A stretch of 64,000 nt of DNA from Himantopus leucocephalus. Lineage: Eukaryota; Chordata; Aves; Charadriiformes; Recurvirostridae. Both the position numbers and the translations under genes were made by a program. The notes under the pieces were generated by a model. It worked only from the letters and a program-made list of their open reading frames with translations. It did not search any database and was not told the origin of the DNA. This document shows positions 30,333-43,400 of the stretch, one piece after another. The DNA is taken from positions 41,595,215 through 41,659,214 of the forward strand of contig RSEF01000005.1 of the NCBI GenBank assembly GCA_003993805.1, in the 5' to 3' direction. How positions within the stretch are numbered: the first letter of the stretch is position 1; every line of letters starts with the position of its first letter.

Positions 30333-32755
30333 GCTAACCTGATACCTTGTCTTTTGCTGTGACTGACACAAAATGAGTTGAGAAGGTGCAAGGAGTCCGG
30401 TCAGGGGGCAGTTAAGGAACAGCTGGACTGTGGGGTCACATCTGCTGAGATGGTATACGTAGAACTTGTCTTCTTGTGCAGGGGCTTAGCTGTTAGTGTC
30501 CACACCAACCAACATAGGTCTAGATACGTCTTTACGCCTGCCTTATTCTTTTCAATTGTGCCAAGCTCCTGCCATTAATAGCAGCTGAGGTGAAGATTGC
30601 ACCAGCTAATTATTTGTATGTGGAAAAATTACTTGGTCATCTTTTAATTTCAGTGAATGACCCCTTATTGTTTTTATATCCTAGTTCTAGACTAATGGCA
30701 ATGACAAGCCAACTCCTGGCTTGTCTGTTGTTGTACTTTATTCCTCAGTATTCTCAGCAATTTGCTCTTCATGTCTTTCTCACTCATAAGGGAAGGTAGC
30801 AGAAACCTAGCTGGTCTCTCTCCCGTGGTACCCTTTATACTTTGTCTTTTGTGTGAACTGGCTGGCAAAACTGCTTAATCCTTAAAAACTCTCCTTGTGA
30901 TCCACTTCAGTATTTTGATGCTGTTAGGAAAATAGCTGGTTGTGATGTCAGTAAAAAACTTGATATTTATTAGTATTTATTTGTCTTAAAGTTTTTTATT
31001 AAAAGCATATTTTTAAACGAGTTTGTCTTAAAATCGTCTGCTCTTGTTTGTGGCAAATCTGTCACTGTATGTCACCTCCTTTCTGCCACTTGTTTCAGTC
31101 TTGCCTGTTGTGTCTTACCTGAGTCTTCATATGGATTGAGGTGGTAAACTGAACAGTGAGACCTTGAGCCTGAGGAAGGTGCGGTCGCTTTGAGTGGTAC
31201 TGTAAAATAAATCATTCCTAGTAATAACCTGATGTGCTCTAGGCCAGACATGTTGCTGCTTTCGAAATGTGGCGAGCACACACACAAATGCTGGAAGCCA
31301 TGACATACCACTGTGCTTGTTCCGTAGGCATGCAAGCGTTGCGTGTGTGCGCGCGCGTGCACACACACACCCACCGCCTTCCCCCCACCATAACATAAAT
31401 GGAGGATCATGTTCCATATGCTCCCAGGTCAACCCTGAGAAAGAGTTTAAGCAGCTCAGAGAAATGCACAGCAACTTAAAGAGTTAACCCTACAGTAATT
31501 GGAAGGTGTGGGGGGAGAACATTGTAATGGAGGGGTGAAGAGTTTCCATAAACCCATTGCCTCAGCTCAGAGAACCTGCTAAGGGGCAGTGGTCAGAAAG
31601 AAACAGAAGGAGAGAGAGAGATATCAAGTGTAGTAATCAGAATGAAAAATGGAGCTCCGGTTACTTTAAACAAGAGCTAATTTATCACGAGAACGAGTGG
31701 ATAAGTAGCTGAGTTTCAGGCGTTCAGTAAGTTCCCCGTTCTGCTCCAAAAATTATTCCACCCCTGTCTCCATGCTCCCATAAATCATCCCCTTCTTCAC
31801 TTCTGCTCCGATTACCAATTACTCCTGCCTACGACACGCTTTCCCCTGCCCGACACAATCTGATGGGGCCCTGCCTTTTAATTTTACAAATGCTTTTTTC
31901 TTCTTGCTTCTCAGCTCCCCATCCCTACTCCTCCCCTCCCCAGTTCCTTTCTGTATCTTTGTTTCCCCTTTCCTTCCTCATCTGCTTTTTTTTTTTTTTT
32001 TTTTGAAGAAAGGGTGGGCAGTAATGTTTTCTGGCACCTCCCCCCATGAGGTTGACTGAGCTGAAGGAGAGGAATAGAAATTAATTATTCTCCCCAACCT
32101 GAACTCTCTTTGGATTTGTGAGTCCTCTCCCTAAGCACATGACAAATTCTAGATCCAGTACAGCTGTATCAAAGGTGAAAGTCTTGTTCTTGAAAGGACG
32201 TGTTGCTTTTTGTTGAGTCTTTGAAGGAAAACATAGTTTTTTCCTTTTGTCTCATTTTCTTTATTGTCCATAGAGCTTTTTGCAGAATAGAGATATTTTG
32301 TGAGCTGCACAGCTGCAGGCAGGAGAATTTTAATTTCTATTGCAGTGCATTATTTTTCTGCATATGTTTCACCACTGCTAATATTTGCACTGGAGTAGTT
32401 CTAGCTAGCTGTCATACAAATATGGAGGCACTGATCTGGACCCAAACCTTGATAATTTAGACTAGGTCCACACAAGAAACTTTTGTTGGCTTCGTTGATT
32501 CCATACAGGAAATCAACTTAAACCAAGCTTGTACTAATAAGCAAATGTCTGTTTTAGAAGAATGTGTTGAATTTATTGATATAGCTATACCTTTTCAATA
32601 TAAAACCCTTTGATACTGCTTATGAATGGTATTCTAGTGTACCTTATGTCTGGTGCACTATTTAGATGCTAAATGGATATGCACATGGATTGCATATGTA
32701 AAAATCCTAGAAACAGATTTCAAACATCAAAGAATTTGCATGCAATAATGCATTG
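30333..32755. other. Intergenic, no gene seen
   Basis: No exon was recognised. The stretch contains an alternating purine-pyrimidine run at 31341-31371, a T19 run at 31986-32004 and a possible conserved element at about 31640-31890. Confidence 0.4.
31341..31371. repeat. Alternating purine-pyrimidine tract (GT/GC/AC)
   Basis: This run of TG, CG and CA steps of about 31 bases has no break in purine-pyrimidine alternation, with a central GCGCGCGC core. Such tracts can adopt left-handed Z-DNA. Confidence 0.8.
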
Positions 32756-33025
32756 TTTTGCTTATATATATTGTTTCACAACATAAGTTATTGCTGATGT
32801 TTGCACAAGCTACAATTGGAGCATTTGAAATCACTGTATGTTATGTTTATCAGTTCAGCATAGAGGCAACAGATCGGTTTGATTTCAGTAAACTNTTTTT
32901 GCTTATATATATTGTTTCACAACATCAGTTATTGCTGATGTTTGCACAAGCTACAGTTGGAGCACTGTATGTCATGTTTATCAGTTCAGCATAGAGGCAA
33001 CAGATCGGTTTGATTTCAGTAAACT
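32756..33025. repeat. Near-identical direct duplication (139/130 bp) split by a single N
   Basis: Copy 1 (32756-32894) and copy 2 (32896-33025) share TTTTGCTTATATATATTGTT through GATTTCAGTAAACT. Copy 1 has about 10 extra bases (TTTGAAATCA region) plus a few substitutions. The single N is at 32895, at the junction, as in the other two cases. Confidence 0.9.
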
Positions 33026-33903
33026 ATTTTTTGGAGGCTTCATTAATTGATGCTTAAATGGCCTGTGGTAAATAAAAAAGGTTCATGAGGGCTAACTTGC
33101 GTGAATCTTATAGATGCTAGCAAGCCCTAGGTTGGAAGAGCCATCCCAACTGAAGAGAAATGTTGATGCAGGCCATCAGTCTAGCCTAATGTGCACAGAC
33201 CTGTTATTTCCACCCGTAAGACATTCAACCAAATTGCCATGAGACTTACTGAATCTGAAAAGACAAAATTCCCTTGCCCTGCTGAGAACAGGGTAGGCAA
33301 AGTGACAGCTCTGCCTGCTATGCTGCAGAGAAAGTGGCTGTCCAGAGCTGATTTTTGTGCAGGATAATGAATGGAGGAGATGGATTACCAGGTTATAAAT
33401 CACATAAAGGAATTGGCTGGTGCCAGAACCCATGAGCAAGGAGATAGCTGGCATGCTCTGCAGTGGGTATTGCCATCTCCATCTGAGGAGCAGTAGCCTT
33501 TATGCATAAACAGTAAAACAAAACAGGAGTTAATTATAGTGCAGCTTATTCCCATAAGGCCTTTACAACAAAACCAGGTGGCAAAGGAAACATATCAGTT
33601 CATGTTTACCTGGCAGTTTATCTTTTTTCTCTTCAGGGAAAGAGTAGAGGAAATCCTCTGTGTTCTCATTTTCCCTCTTTATTCTCATTTTGTCTTTATT
33701 CTCATTCTTTAAAGCCCTTAGTGTTATTTTCTAACCAAGGAGTATCACAGACATCTTTCAATGAAGAAAGAGAGGACCTAACTGAGCATGACTCAAGTCA
33801 TTCCTATCCCACATGGTTCATATACATTCCCTCTGACCTGTCAGGCAAAGAATGGTTGCTGGCATTCACTATGTAACTCAGTAATCAATAATACTGCTCC
33901 ACA
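33026..33903. other. Intergenic, nothing recognised
   Basis: No exon or RNA gene was seen. A small TTATTCTCATTTT-type triplication lies at about 33665-33712. Confidence 0.4.
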
Positions 33904-34123
33904 TCACCCTAAAGACCAATGATATTTTGAGCTCGATGTACTCTGGGCTGGGCAATCCATGCATAAGTGTTACTTGGAGATGGTGAAAATTTGGCTTCAG
34001 ACAGCATCTTCCNGTCACCCTAAAGACCAATGATATTCTGAGCTCGATGTACTCTGGGCTGGGCAATCCATGCATAAGGGTTACTTGGAGATGGTGAAAA
34101 TTTGGCTTCAGACAGCATCTTCC
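33904..34123. repeat. Near-identical direct duplication (109 bp x2) split by a single N
   Basis: Copy 1 (33904-34012) and copy 2 (34015-34123) are both 109 bp and differ at only about two positions (TTTTG/TTCTG and AGTGT/AGGGT). The N at 34013 marks the join. This is the cleanest of the three duplicated junctions. Confidence 0.92.
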
Positions 34124-37100
34124 TGTGGTCCAAAAGACGATATTATGTAGAGCACTGTTAATTGCATCCAAAAAGTGTACAATGGTGCACTCTACATTTG
34201 AAATCTTTTTCCATGAAGAGCAATACAAGGCAATTCTTAATTCTGCTGTTGACTGTGCACATGAAAATAGAGCCTAAAAAGAGAGCCATGCAGCGAAAGC
34301 TGCTGGCTCATGGTCAAGACTTGTCAAGGTGAAGTGTGTTCTATTTACCTGTCTTTACTTTAATAATAATACTTTATTATCATTAAAAGCATAATGGAGA
34401 AAGGGGTTTTTGCTACTGTTATTTAAAAATCCATCCTCAATGAAGAGAGAAGAACTTGTGCAATAAAGTATACCACGTTTTCGGGTGTCCAGCAGTGGGC
34501 TGACATGGCGGTGGAAACTGTACTAAACTAAACTGTATTATTCCTGACTTGGGAGTATCCCATTCCCCACTGCCTGTGTAGATGTGAAGATGACAGTGGT
34601 GATCCTCTTTTGATAGAGCTGTGGAGGAAAAGTTGCCAGCAAAGAATCAGAAGGAGAAGCTACACAAATGGTGCTTGCGCAAGGTTTTTCCAACATGTCA
34701 TATTTCCTGAAATGTGCAGCAAAAGTGCAGCAAAAGAGAGCTTGTGCAGCTCTCTAGGAGGCTGGGGAAGTGCTGGGAGCCCCCAAAGAGTTAGTGAGAG
34801 CAAATCTTTGAACTAATTTTTTCAGGAGGACAGTAGTCCATGGACACGTAAACTTTGTCCCATCAAAGTTTTGGGTATAATCTCTAAAGCCTTGTGTGAC
34901 TTGAAACTTCTTTAGTAATTGTAACCTGACACTGTTGCTTTTAATAATGTAAAGGATTTGACTGAACCTTGGCAAAGTCATCCATTACACGTGGAATTAC
35001 TTGTTTCATGACTTGTAGGGCAACTGAGATTCATTCTGTACCCAGACATATGGGCACTGCATTAGCATCTGAAACACCAGCAGGCTGGTGACACTGACTG
35101 CCTTTTTTAGGTAGGGATCTTTGAAGTTTGACTTATATATTTTGAACATAATTTAAAAAAGGTAGTTCCATAGTATATTAATCTTCCAGCTGGCTCCTCC
35201 CAGGGACCTGGCATATACTGAACACTGACATGACAGATCCACTACTTTGCTCTGCTGTCTCTTTGTTGAAAAACTCTGTATGAGCTATTTAATGTTTAGA
35301 GTTTTCCCTAGAAATCCCTACTATTTCACAGCAGTCTCATTCTAGAGAAAGAGACAGTGACTTTAGTTTGCCTTGAATCAAGCTTTTTTAAACTTGCTTT
35401 TTTAGATACTCTGACAGCACCACAGTTTCATGGCAGTATGAAATTTTACAGGGAAAGAACTTTTAAAAGGGGCTTTTTTTTGTTGTTATTTTCAGGATTT
35501 GGCTGCTAGAAAACACTGTTTCCTTCCTGCAGCTTGTATTTTTCTGGACACCAATATGGTATCAGGGCAGTAAGTAAACCTGCAGGCTCTGTCGAAGCAG
35601 AGGCCGACAATTATGCTGAGTAGTCTAAAACCTGGCACAGTTGTGTGAGACTGTGAGCAGAGACTTCTGGGCTTGCTTGGACTGCCTCCCACCCCACCTC
35701 ACCTTCCTTTGAATCTGTTAGGTAGCTTCCCCAGGGCCCTCACATACAAGAAGCAAGGATCCTGCATTCTCTTTACTACCTCCCAACTCTGTGTGACACC
35801 AGCCATCCGCTCCTGTCAAACAGCCATCAAACAGCACTGACTCTGCTAGCTCGGAGAAAGAGCAAATCTGAGAGCTTCAGTGGTAAAATACCATTGAATT
35901 TGAGATATAATACTTATTTTGAAACCCACATCTGATGTGGGGGAATGCATGTGCCTGAGGCTTTCTCTGCAGAGCAACTATGGCAGGAGTAACGACCGTC
36001 AACATTTCTCCCTCCTGCTTGTTCTCAGTACTGTCACCCTGCCTGTGAGAACGCTTTGCTCAGGAGTCTGGAGAGAAGGTTTGTCCCTCCCACCCCAGCG
36101 TGTTTGTGCACCAGGAATGGGGCTGAGAACTGCCTATTCGTTCCACAAAAGGATGGTGGGCCTTGCTTAGGTGACTGGATATTTATGATACTATCACTGT
36201 GAGAAAGGACCCTTCCCATATCGAGAGATCATCAGGCTGTACTAATGCTACCTGCCACATCCACTGTGTCTTGAAAACAAATCTCAGTGAGGAAGGTTAT
36301 CATGGAGCTCTTTAACCAATCTCCTCATATGTCCCTCGCATCAAAGAAACCAATTAGGCTGTGCTGCCTGCTTGCCTAAACCTCACTAAAACTACACTGG
36401 GAGAGAGGGAAATAGCCGTATTTCAGAATCCCTGCCTAGAAGTCACTAGTGCCTTTTTTAGTTCTGTTGTTTTTCAGTGCTAGTAACATTAGTGTAAAGG
36501 AACAGGGCTGAACACTTGAGCTGCCTAAAGCATTCTGTTTGAATGATTCATTTAATGCATTCAGTCTCTTCCTACCCCAACACTTATTTGCCAATTACTA
36601 CTTAGCTGACATTGACTTTTCCAAATAATACTGTATACTTCTTAATTTTCTGCGACAAATTTATGTAAGGAAGCACATTTTGCTCCCCCAGAGTGAAAGT
36701 GGAGTTTATGTGTGTTCTGAGGAGAGATACAGTTTCCTCAAGCATACAGCAAGAAGTTTGCTTGAAAAAAGTTTAGCCAGAAGGACAGTGAGGCACAGAG
36801 ACACAAGTGAATTTCAGAAGTGATACTCTATTTTATTAAAATTTTTCAATTAGCATTTTCTGGAAGTTGACTTTGGGATTTCTTACTTTTGTGACATGAC
36901 ATGCACAAGTGTAACAATGACCTTTCTAGAGTCTTTGTGTAGCAGAGTTTAGCTCTGTTCTGAAAAGTGATCACTGTCAACTTTTCATTAACAAAAAAAA
37001 ATAATAGAAATAATTAAGAGAGAGTACTGGGATGCCCCAGATAATGGGGAAAATGGAAAAATACATTTCTGAAAACTCTCTTTGAATATGTTACCTTCTT

Positions 37101-38499
37101 ATTAGCAGTTATGTAGAGTTAACCTTACTGACTCTGGAATAAAAAAACCCAAACATTTGTGATCTTTTACTTTGTAGTTCAATGGAGGCAGCAGGGGATT
37201 CTGTTTCTCCCTTACCAATGGGTCCAATGTGTCCAATCCGTGACTTCCCAGAAGACACATGGAGGAAGGCAGGGGAACATTTGCATTGTGCCTGTAGCAT
37301 TAGTGGGGGCCAGACAGTATTTAAGCAGTGGAGCATTTCTTACTGACAAGGCGCAAGGAATCAGAATACCGTATGATTTTTGGCAGACTTTGGTGAGTTT
37401 ACTCGTACCAAGTAATAATAGCCTTATAAAAACAAGCACATTGTATTTGGATTCATTAGGCTTCAAGGACTCACACCTTCACCTATGGTTTTAGCCACCA
37501 TTTCATTTACAGAAGCACAGGAGAGACAAATAGATTCACGTTTACGTTGCAGTTTGTATGTATACATGCACTGATGGCCAAATGTTTTCAACAGAAACCA
37601 TTCATGTGGTGCATCAGAGCCCAGCTCTTAGTGACCTTAGGGATTCTACAGGGCTCATCTATTTCTTCTGCAGGAAAAGCCTCCAGAGTTTATGGCAATA
37701 GGCTTTCAACTTCTGATTAGGAAAGATTTTGAGCCTGTCTACCTTCCAGGAAAGTAGCTGGTGTTTCCAGGTGCTCAGTACTATTCTGAATTGGAGCTTA
37801 GCTAGATTTTGGAGTAGCCTGGCTCTTTTTATTTATGTGCTTATTAATGAGGTTGTTCTGGGTGGGGCTTTTTCATTCCTTTTTATGGTTGTACCTGGAT
37901 TTTTATAATAAGATGCATCCGATAAATTAACAGGTAAATCTTTATTGCGGTCACTTCAAATACTCCCTGTGATTCACAGTACAAAAATGCGATGCTTTGG
38001 TTTACCAACAGTCTGCCTAATTCAGCTTGCTTTCTTGAGTCTCTCCTGCTGTGTAGAGCATTTCTCAGACCACCTACCAAGCTGCATTTTTATTGTCATT
38101 AAATGCCTCCATCCCTAAGTGCTAGAAATATATCGTCTTTAATTCCAGGCACTAATATCTCTGGAGAAATGCTTTTTATATTAATTCAAAACAAGAACAG
38201 GCTGGATAAAAAAATGGACGACTACAAAGAGTCTGGTTATGCCGCTGAGACCCCAAAGAGTGTGTAAGAAAATACAAGATTTTCTTATATTATAGTATAG
38301 TAAAGAGACCACTGCATATCACCATTGCTCCCCCCAACAAGCCCAACAGCCAATAGGGATTTTTCTCTAGCTTATACAGTAGTTTTGTACTCTTAAAGGA
38401 AAAGGACCTGCACAAGAGCGAAATAGAAGATGGGATAAAAAGCAATGAGATAGCTGGCTTTGATAAGATAACTGGCTAGAGCTTGTTTATCACAGCTTC
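34124..38499. other. Intergenic, nothing recognised
   Basis: No exon, RNA gene or clear repeat was recognised in this AT-rich stretch. All open frames are short. Confidence 0.4.
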
Positions 38500-39230
38500 A
38501 AAAAATCATTAGATAAGGTGCTGCATGGTGATTAGTGGAGGAATCATAAGGGTGATGGAAGGAGGGGACAGCAACAGGTAGTGCTGAAAGTCGAAGCATT
38601 GTGCTGAAAGGAAGGCTTTTCTCAGGACTGATCTTTTCTTGACCATTAATGGCCTTGGCCAAATGATGGTGCTGATTAAAGGTCCAAAGCTAGGAGGCTT
38701 TTTCAGCATAGAGATGCTTCCAGTAGAGAAGTGGAACTATTGTGCAATTGTCCAAGAGCCTGTTATGACCACTCCTGAAATAGCACATACAATTCCTGTC
38801 ACCAATATCCCAGAAGGATAGGTATGAAGTGGAACAGAGCACAGAAAGGTACTGGGATGACCAGTGATATAGGGAATCTGTTTTACAGGATATTAAGAGC
38901 TTTGCTAGTTCGGTCAGGCAAAATGAGGAAAGAGGGGATATGATTTCTGTCTATAAATACATCAAGCCACAAAACCCTCAAGAGACAGAACAGCTATTTA
39001 AGCTTAAGGACAATGTTGGCACAAGAACAAATGGGTATAAACTGGCTGAGAATAAATTAGTCTGGAAATTAAACGAAGGTTTCTAACCATCAGAAAGAGA
39101 AGTGAGATTCTGTAACGTCCTTCCAAGGGAAAAGAAACAGAATGAATTTTAAGATGGAGCCTGATCTTTTATGAAAGGGGTTCTGTGATGGTGCTGGTAG
39201 CAGGAAGACAGTGGACTACATGACCAAGAA
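38500..39230 (+). repeat. Old CR1 LINE fragment
   Basis: Ordered CR1 pieces are visible: GATATGATTTCTGTCTATAA (sub-motif GGGATATGAT), TATTTAAGCTTAAGGACAAT, ACAAGAACAAATGGGTATAA then ACTGG, ACGAAGGTTTCTAACCATCA and CCTTCCAAGGGAA. This version resembles the older sauropsid CR1 lineage more than the copies near 19-20 kb. The left part (38500-38870) is more diverged and its limit is uncertain. Confidence 0.75.
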
Positions 39231-40419
39231 CTGTCTTCCAGTCCGTGCTCCCACCCCACTCCCCTTCCCTCACCCTATACCATGCCCCTTCTCTTTCTTG
39301 GTGCTCTGAGCTCCACCTGCTCCTGCTTTGAAGGCACCATGGACCCCTTATCAGAATTCTGCATTGCAATAGGTTGTTTTTAATCCTCCCCATATCTCCC
39401 TTATTTTTTTTCCTTGCCGAGCTTGCTGGGCTGTAATGTTTCCCTTCGTGTAATCCATCACAGACACAATGTCGCTTGTGCAAATTAAAATGCACCTCGG
39501 AATAATAAAAAAGGGGCTTTTTTTTTTTCTTCCTTCCCAGCAGCAGTTCCTCAACACAAACCATTTGTCTCTGGGAAGAAATTCAAGAATGTTAACCCTG
39601 TGTGCTCCTGTGGGGTACACAGCACCTCCTGTGGGAACAACACTTAATGGAGACTTGTTCAGTGGAGCAAGCTGCCTTGCGCTGTGGACCTTGCCGATAG
39701 CTGGAACTGTGACCCCCTTCTTTCCTCATGAACACATTGATGATAGGGTCCAGTGCAACAAATTAAAGGTTCTCCTCCATGTCTGGACAAAGAGGTACAA
39801 CCTAGGAAAACTACATAGCAAACGATGTAGTGCTCCACAGAACTCAGACAAATGGTCTGAGTTGAGCATTGTACATTGGGACCATTAGAAAGAATCACGG
39901 GAAAATTTTGATTGATAAAAGACTCACCAGCCTATCCCATACTGCTCTACAGTTCTGGAGGCTATCATTGGCCTTTGGGTCAGGCACTGGTCACTTGTGA
40001 TTTAGAAATAAAGCTACAATGAACCGTTGGTGAATGAATTCCATCCTTGCTGAGACAGTGCATGTAAAAGGCTAAGTCAAGAACAGGATTTTATTTCTTC
40101 CTTCTTTCATTTGGGGAGAGGGTGTGAATTTCTCCTCAGTGGCATATAAATTCTATGAAGTTAAATATGCATTTAAAAAATCCATTTTATGTGACAAGAA
40201 AGGTCCAGAATTGAACTGAGAGGTAGGCAGGTACTAGAGGATCAGAGTGCTTGGCCACAGAGATGCTGGGGCATTGCACAGCCATCTAGACTGAAATTAC
40301 ATGGCAATAGCAGTGGGGACAGTGGGCCAAGACTGACTACATTCCTGGTGGAGGAGCACTAGTGGCTGGACAGAAGATGCCTCCATGAGGTCAATATTGA
40401 GAGATGAGACATCTTTATG

Positions 40420-40459
40420 GTTTGTGGCATAGGCTTTTGGTTTATGGCTTAGGCTTTTA
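40420..40459. repeat. 20-bp tandem repeat, two copies
   Basis: GGTTTGTGGCATAGGCTTTT is followed by GGTTTATGGCTTAGGCTTTT. The copies differ at two positions. Confidence 0.8.
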
Positions 40460-43400
40460 TACGTCTTAGAATTTGCTCAGACACAGCTGGATGATTTTTC
40501 TTACTTCCCAAAAAACCTGTTTCACCCCAGACTTTGACTTGCATCACAGATGATGTTTTATTTACAATCACAGTAAAGGGTCCCAGTGGGTCACCTCATA
40601 CTCCAACAGGACCAGTATTCCTTACTCTCCGACTCCTCTCTTGCTCCCCTTTTTCCAGTTCAGGAGCTTGCTAAGCTTTTCAGCGCATTATCTCATTGGG
40701 AACTAATGTTAGCACTAGTGCAGTAGCACTTCCACGGATTTCCATGTCAGGCACAGGGTTTGAATCATCCACTTTGACCTGGGAAGAAAGCATGTCCTCA
40801 GAACAGGAGCTAGACTAAGCCACGCAGGATGCAGAAAAGACAGCTGGTATGTGAGGGGGAAAAAAGGGCCAAGCCCAGCATGAAAAAAGCAATTGAAAGC
40901 TTCAGGTCTCTGGCAGAGGAGATGTCTTCATTGTTCTTCATCCTTATTTGGAATAACCAGGCCAGGAGTGGTTAGAGAAATGGGCATGTATCCAAAAGTG
41001 GGGAAATGCGCAGGCATGCTGAACACCACCAGCTACGTTGCCAGAGGAAGGTCTCCTCTCTTTGGGCTGGCACGATTTTGCCCTCGCTAATTCCAGTGAC
41101 CTCAGCCATTTTACTGTGCTGTAGAGGCTGGGTAGGTGGCTGGAATTCACTCTGCAGAGCAGCAAATTCTATTTCTATAACATGCTTCGTCTCAGCAGCA
41201 AGGCTGCTCTGTTCTTCATGTTCTTCAGGGGTCCCAAACAAATGACATAAAATCCTGGGAGATTGTTCCTTTTCAATTTATTATTTTTTCCAGTTCTTCC
41301 TACTGTCAGTCTTGCAGCTTCCAAGCTTCATCCTTATAATCTGAAAAGAATAATTCCAAGTTGGATCTCTGCTCAAAATTCTTGGTGCCAAAGAAATAGT
41401 GCTGTTTTCTTACAGACTCATTGTCTTCCTTAATCTCCCTCTTATAATGCAAATCTTCTCATAATTCAAAGACCCACCAATTTTCTGGTAAGCTTCCAAT
41501 TTCCAGTAGATATAGAGAAGATTTTAATTCCTTCAGGCCTCATTTCCAAATGAAACAATGCTTAAGTGACCACACTGTCTTTATCTGTCTAGATTTTTTC
41601 ACTCATTCCTCACAATAACTTTTGAATTGAACCTCTCACCCCCAAATTAATTTACCTGAAAGACATGCAGAGATCTTAAATGTGCTAGGTACCAACAATT
41701 TCCCTGGACAGAGAAGACAATTTTTCAGTATCTGCACTGAGTGGAAGTTTCCTAACCTCACCTCTTATTAGATGGACAAAAGCCAGTCCTGCAAAAAGGG
41801 TGCACGAATGTCCTAGTTGTGGGAAAAACTGTGACTGGAGTTCACCTGTTTTTATATGCAGCACTGCAGATTCAGAACAAGATGCAAATCCATAGGAAGC
41901 TGGGATTCATTCATCCCACTGCTCACAAAGCGACTTTTAACGGGTTCAATAGACGGTTTCAGGATTACCCTGACATGTTCAGTTCTACCTGGTGTGGGAA
42001 TTTGTGTGTTCCTTTCTATTGCCTTCTTCCAGGCTGGATTTGCATTTTCTGTTGTGTTTTGTCACATGGCACATCTGGTTCATGCCTGATGCCAAAGGCC
42101 TTTTCCAATGAATATTCACACTTTTCCCATTTTGTTTGTGTTCTTGAGCATAGAGTGTCTTTAGCAAAGCAATTCATTCTGTTTAAGTTTCTGTGTCCAT
42201 GGCCACGCCTCACGGCAGGAGGAAAAGTAGCAGGTGGTCCTCAGAACCAAAACAAGATAAGCCCAAGCTGGTATTGCAGAGCCTTCTTGCTTCATGGGGC
42301 CTTACAGAGTTGTCTGCAGTGAGATGAGGAGGATGCCTACCCAGTTCATGGACAGTCCGGTACTTAAGTGTGTGGGTTGCTAGAGGTTTTAGATCATATT
42401 GAGAGAGGTCATTTGCAAAACAAAGAGATTGGAAACATTATGGAGAGTAGGGAGATTTGAAAGCCTATGTTTGAAGCCTTGCTGTGTTTGATCTTGGAAG
42501 CTCATTTCCCTTAACAGCGTCTCAGTTTCCCCACATGCAAGCTAAGAACAGTAACAGCTATCTGTGTCTCTTGCCATTAGTGGAGGAAGTTGAGATGTGG
42601 TTGTCAGGGGAAGAATCACCAAGTATTTTTACTGTTCTGGTAAAGAGAACTGGAGTTTAGCAGGAATGACTTTCCAGCACCACCTAATACTGAGAGGAAT
42701 GGTCTGTCAGGCCAGTAGTGCTTGAAAGTCCTTCCTGGCTACGTGCACATATGTTCACTTAGTGTCATGTTTTCTGTTTGATTCAATGTGGGAACAGGGC
42801 CAACTCTGGGCATAGAAGGAGACAATAAGGAGCTGGTAAAAGCAAAGCTGGGCATGACAGCCCATCACATTCTTCATTCTATGCTGGCCATTAATCTTTT
42901 CCTCACTGCCAAGCCTTGGACTACAACAAAGGCAGGAGGGCAGCTGCACTGAGCAGAACACTAATTCACTGAACCTACTCCTCACAAAGCCTGACAGAGG
43001 TGAATGCTTTTGTAGCCCTGCCTTCACCAGCTACTGCCATTGCCCTGGTGACCTCTCCTGTGAAGATGAGGTAAGGCCCAGGAAGGGATTTTTATTCTCA
43101 TCTGCAGGATGGCAAAGCTTTTTGTGGAGTCTGAATCTGGGGGAACACTGTGAAGGCTATTAGACACTGTGGTCCTCGTCTTCTAGACTGCTCTTTTCTT
43201 TCTGTGTTAAGGCCGCAACGCTATCATCTTCTTCTGCAATGTCCCACAGTACCCTTTAGTAACTACTAGGGCAGCATGGGAAGAAGTCCATGATCCTCTA
43301 GACCTCTCCAATCCACATTCTCTTATAGCTGTCCTGCACTGGCACCCAGTGCTGACCTGGTCCTGTCTATTGAATTCAATGCACTGTGGAGCAGCTGAAG

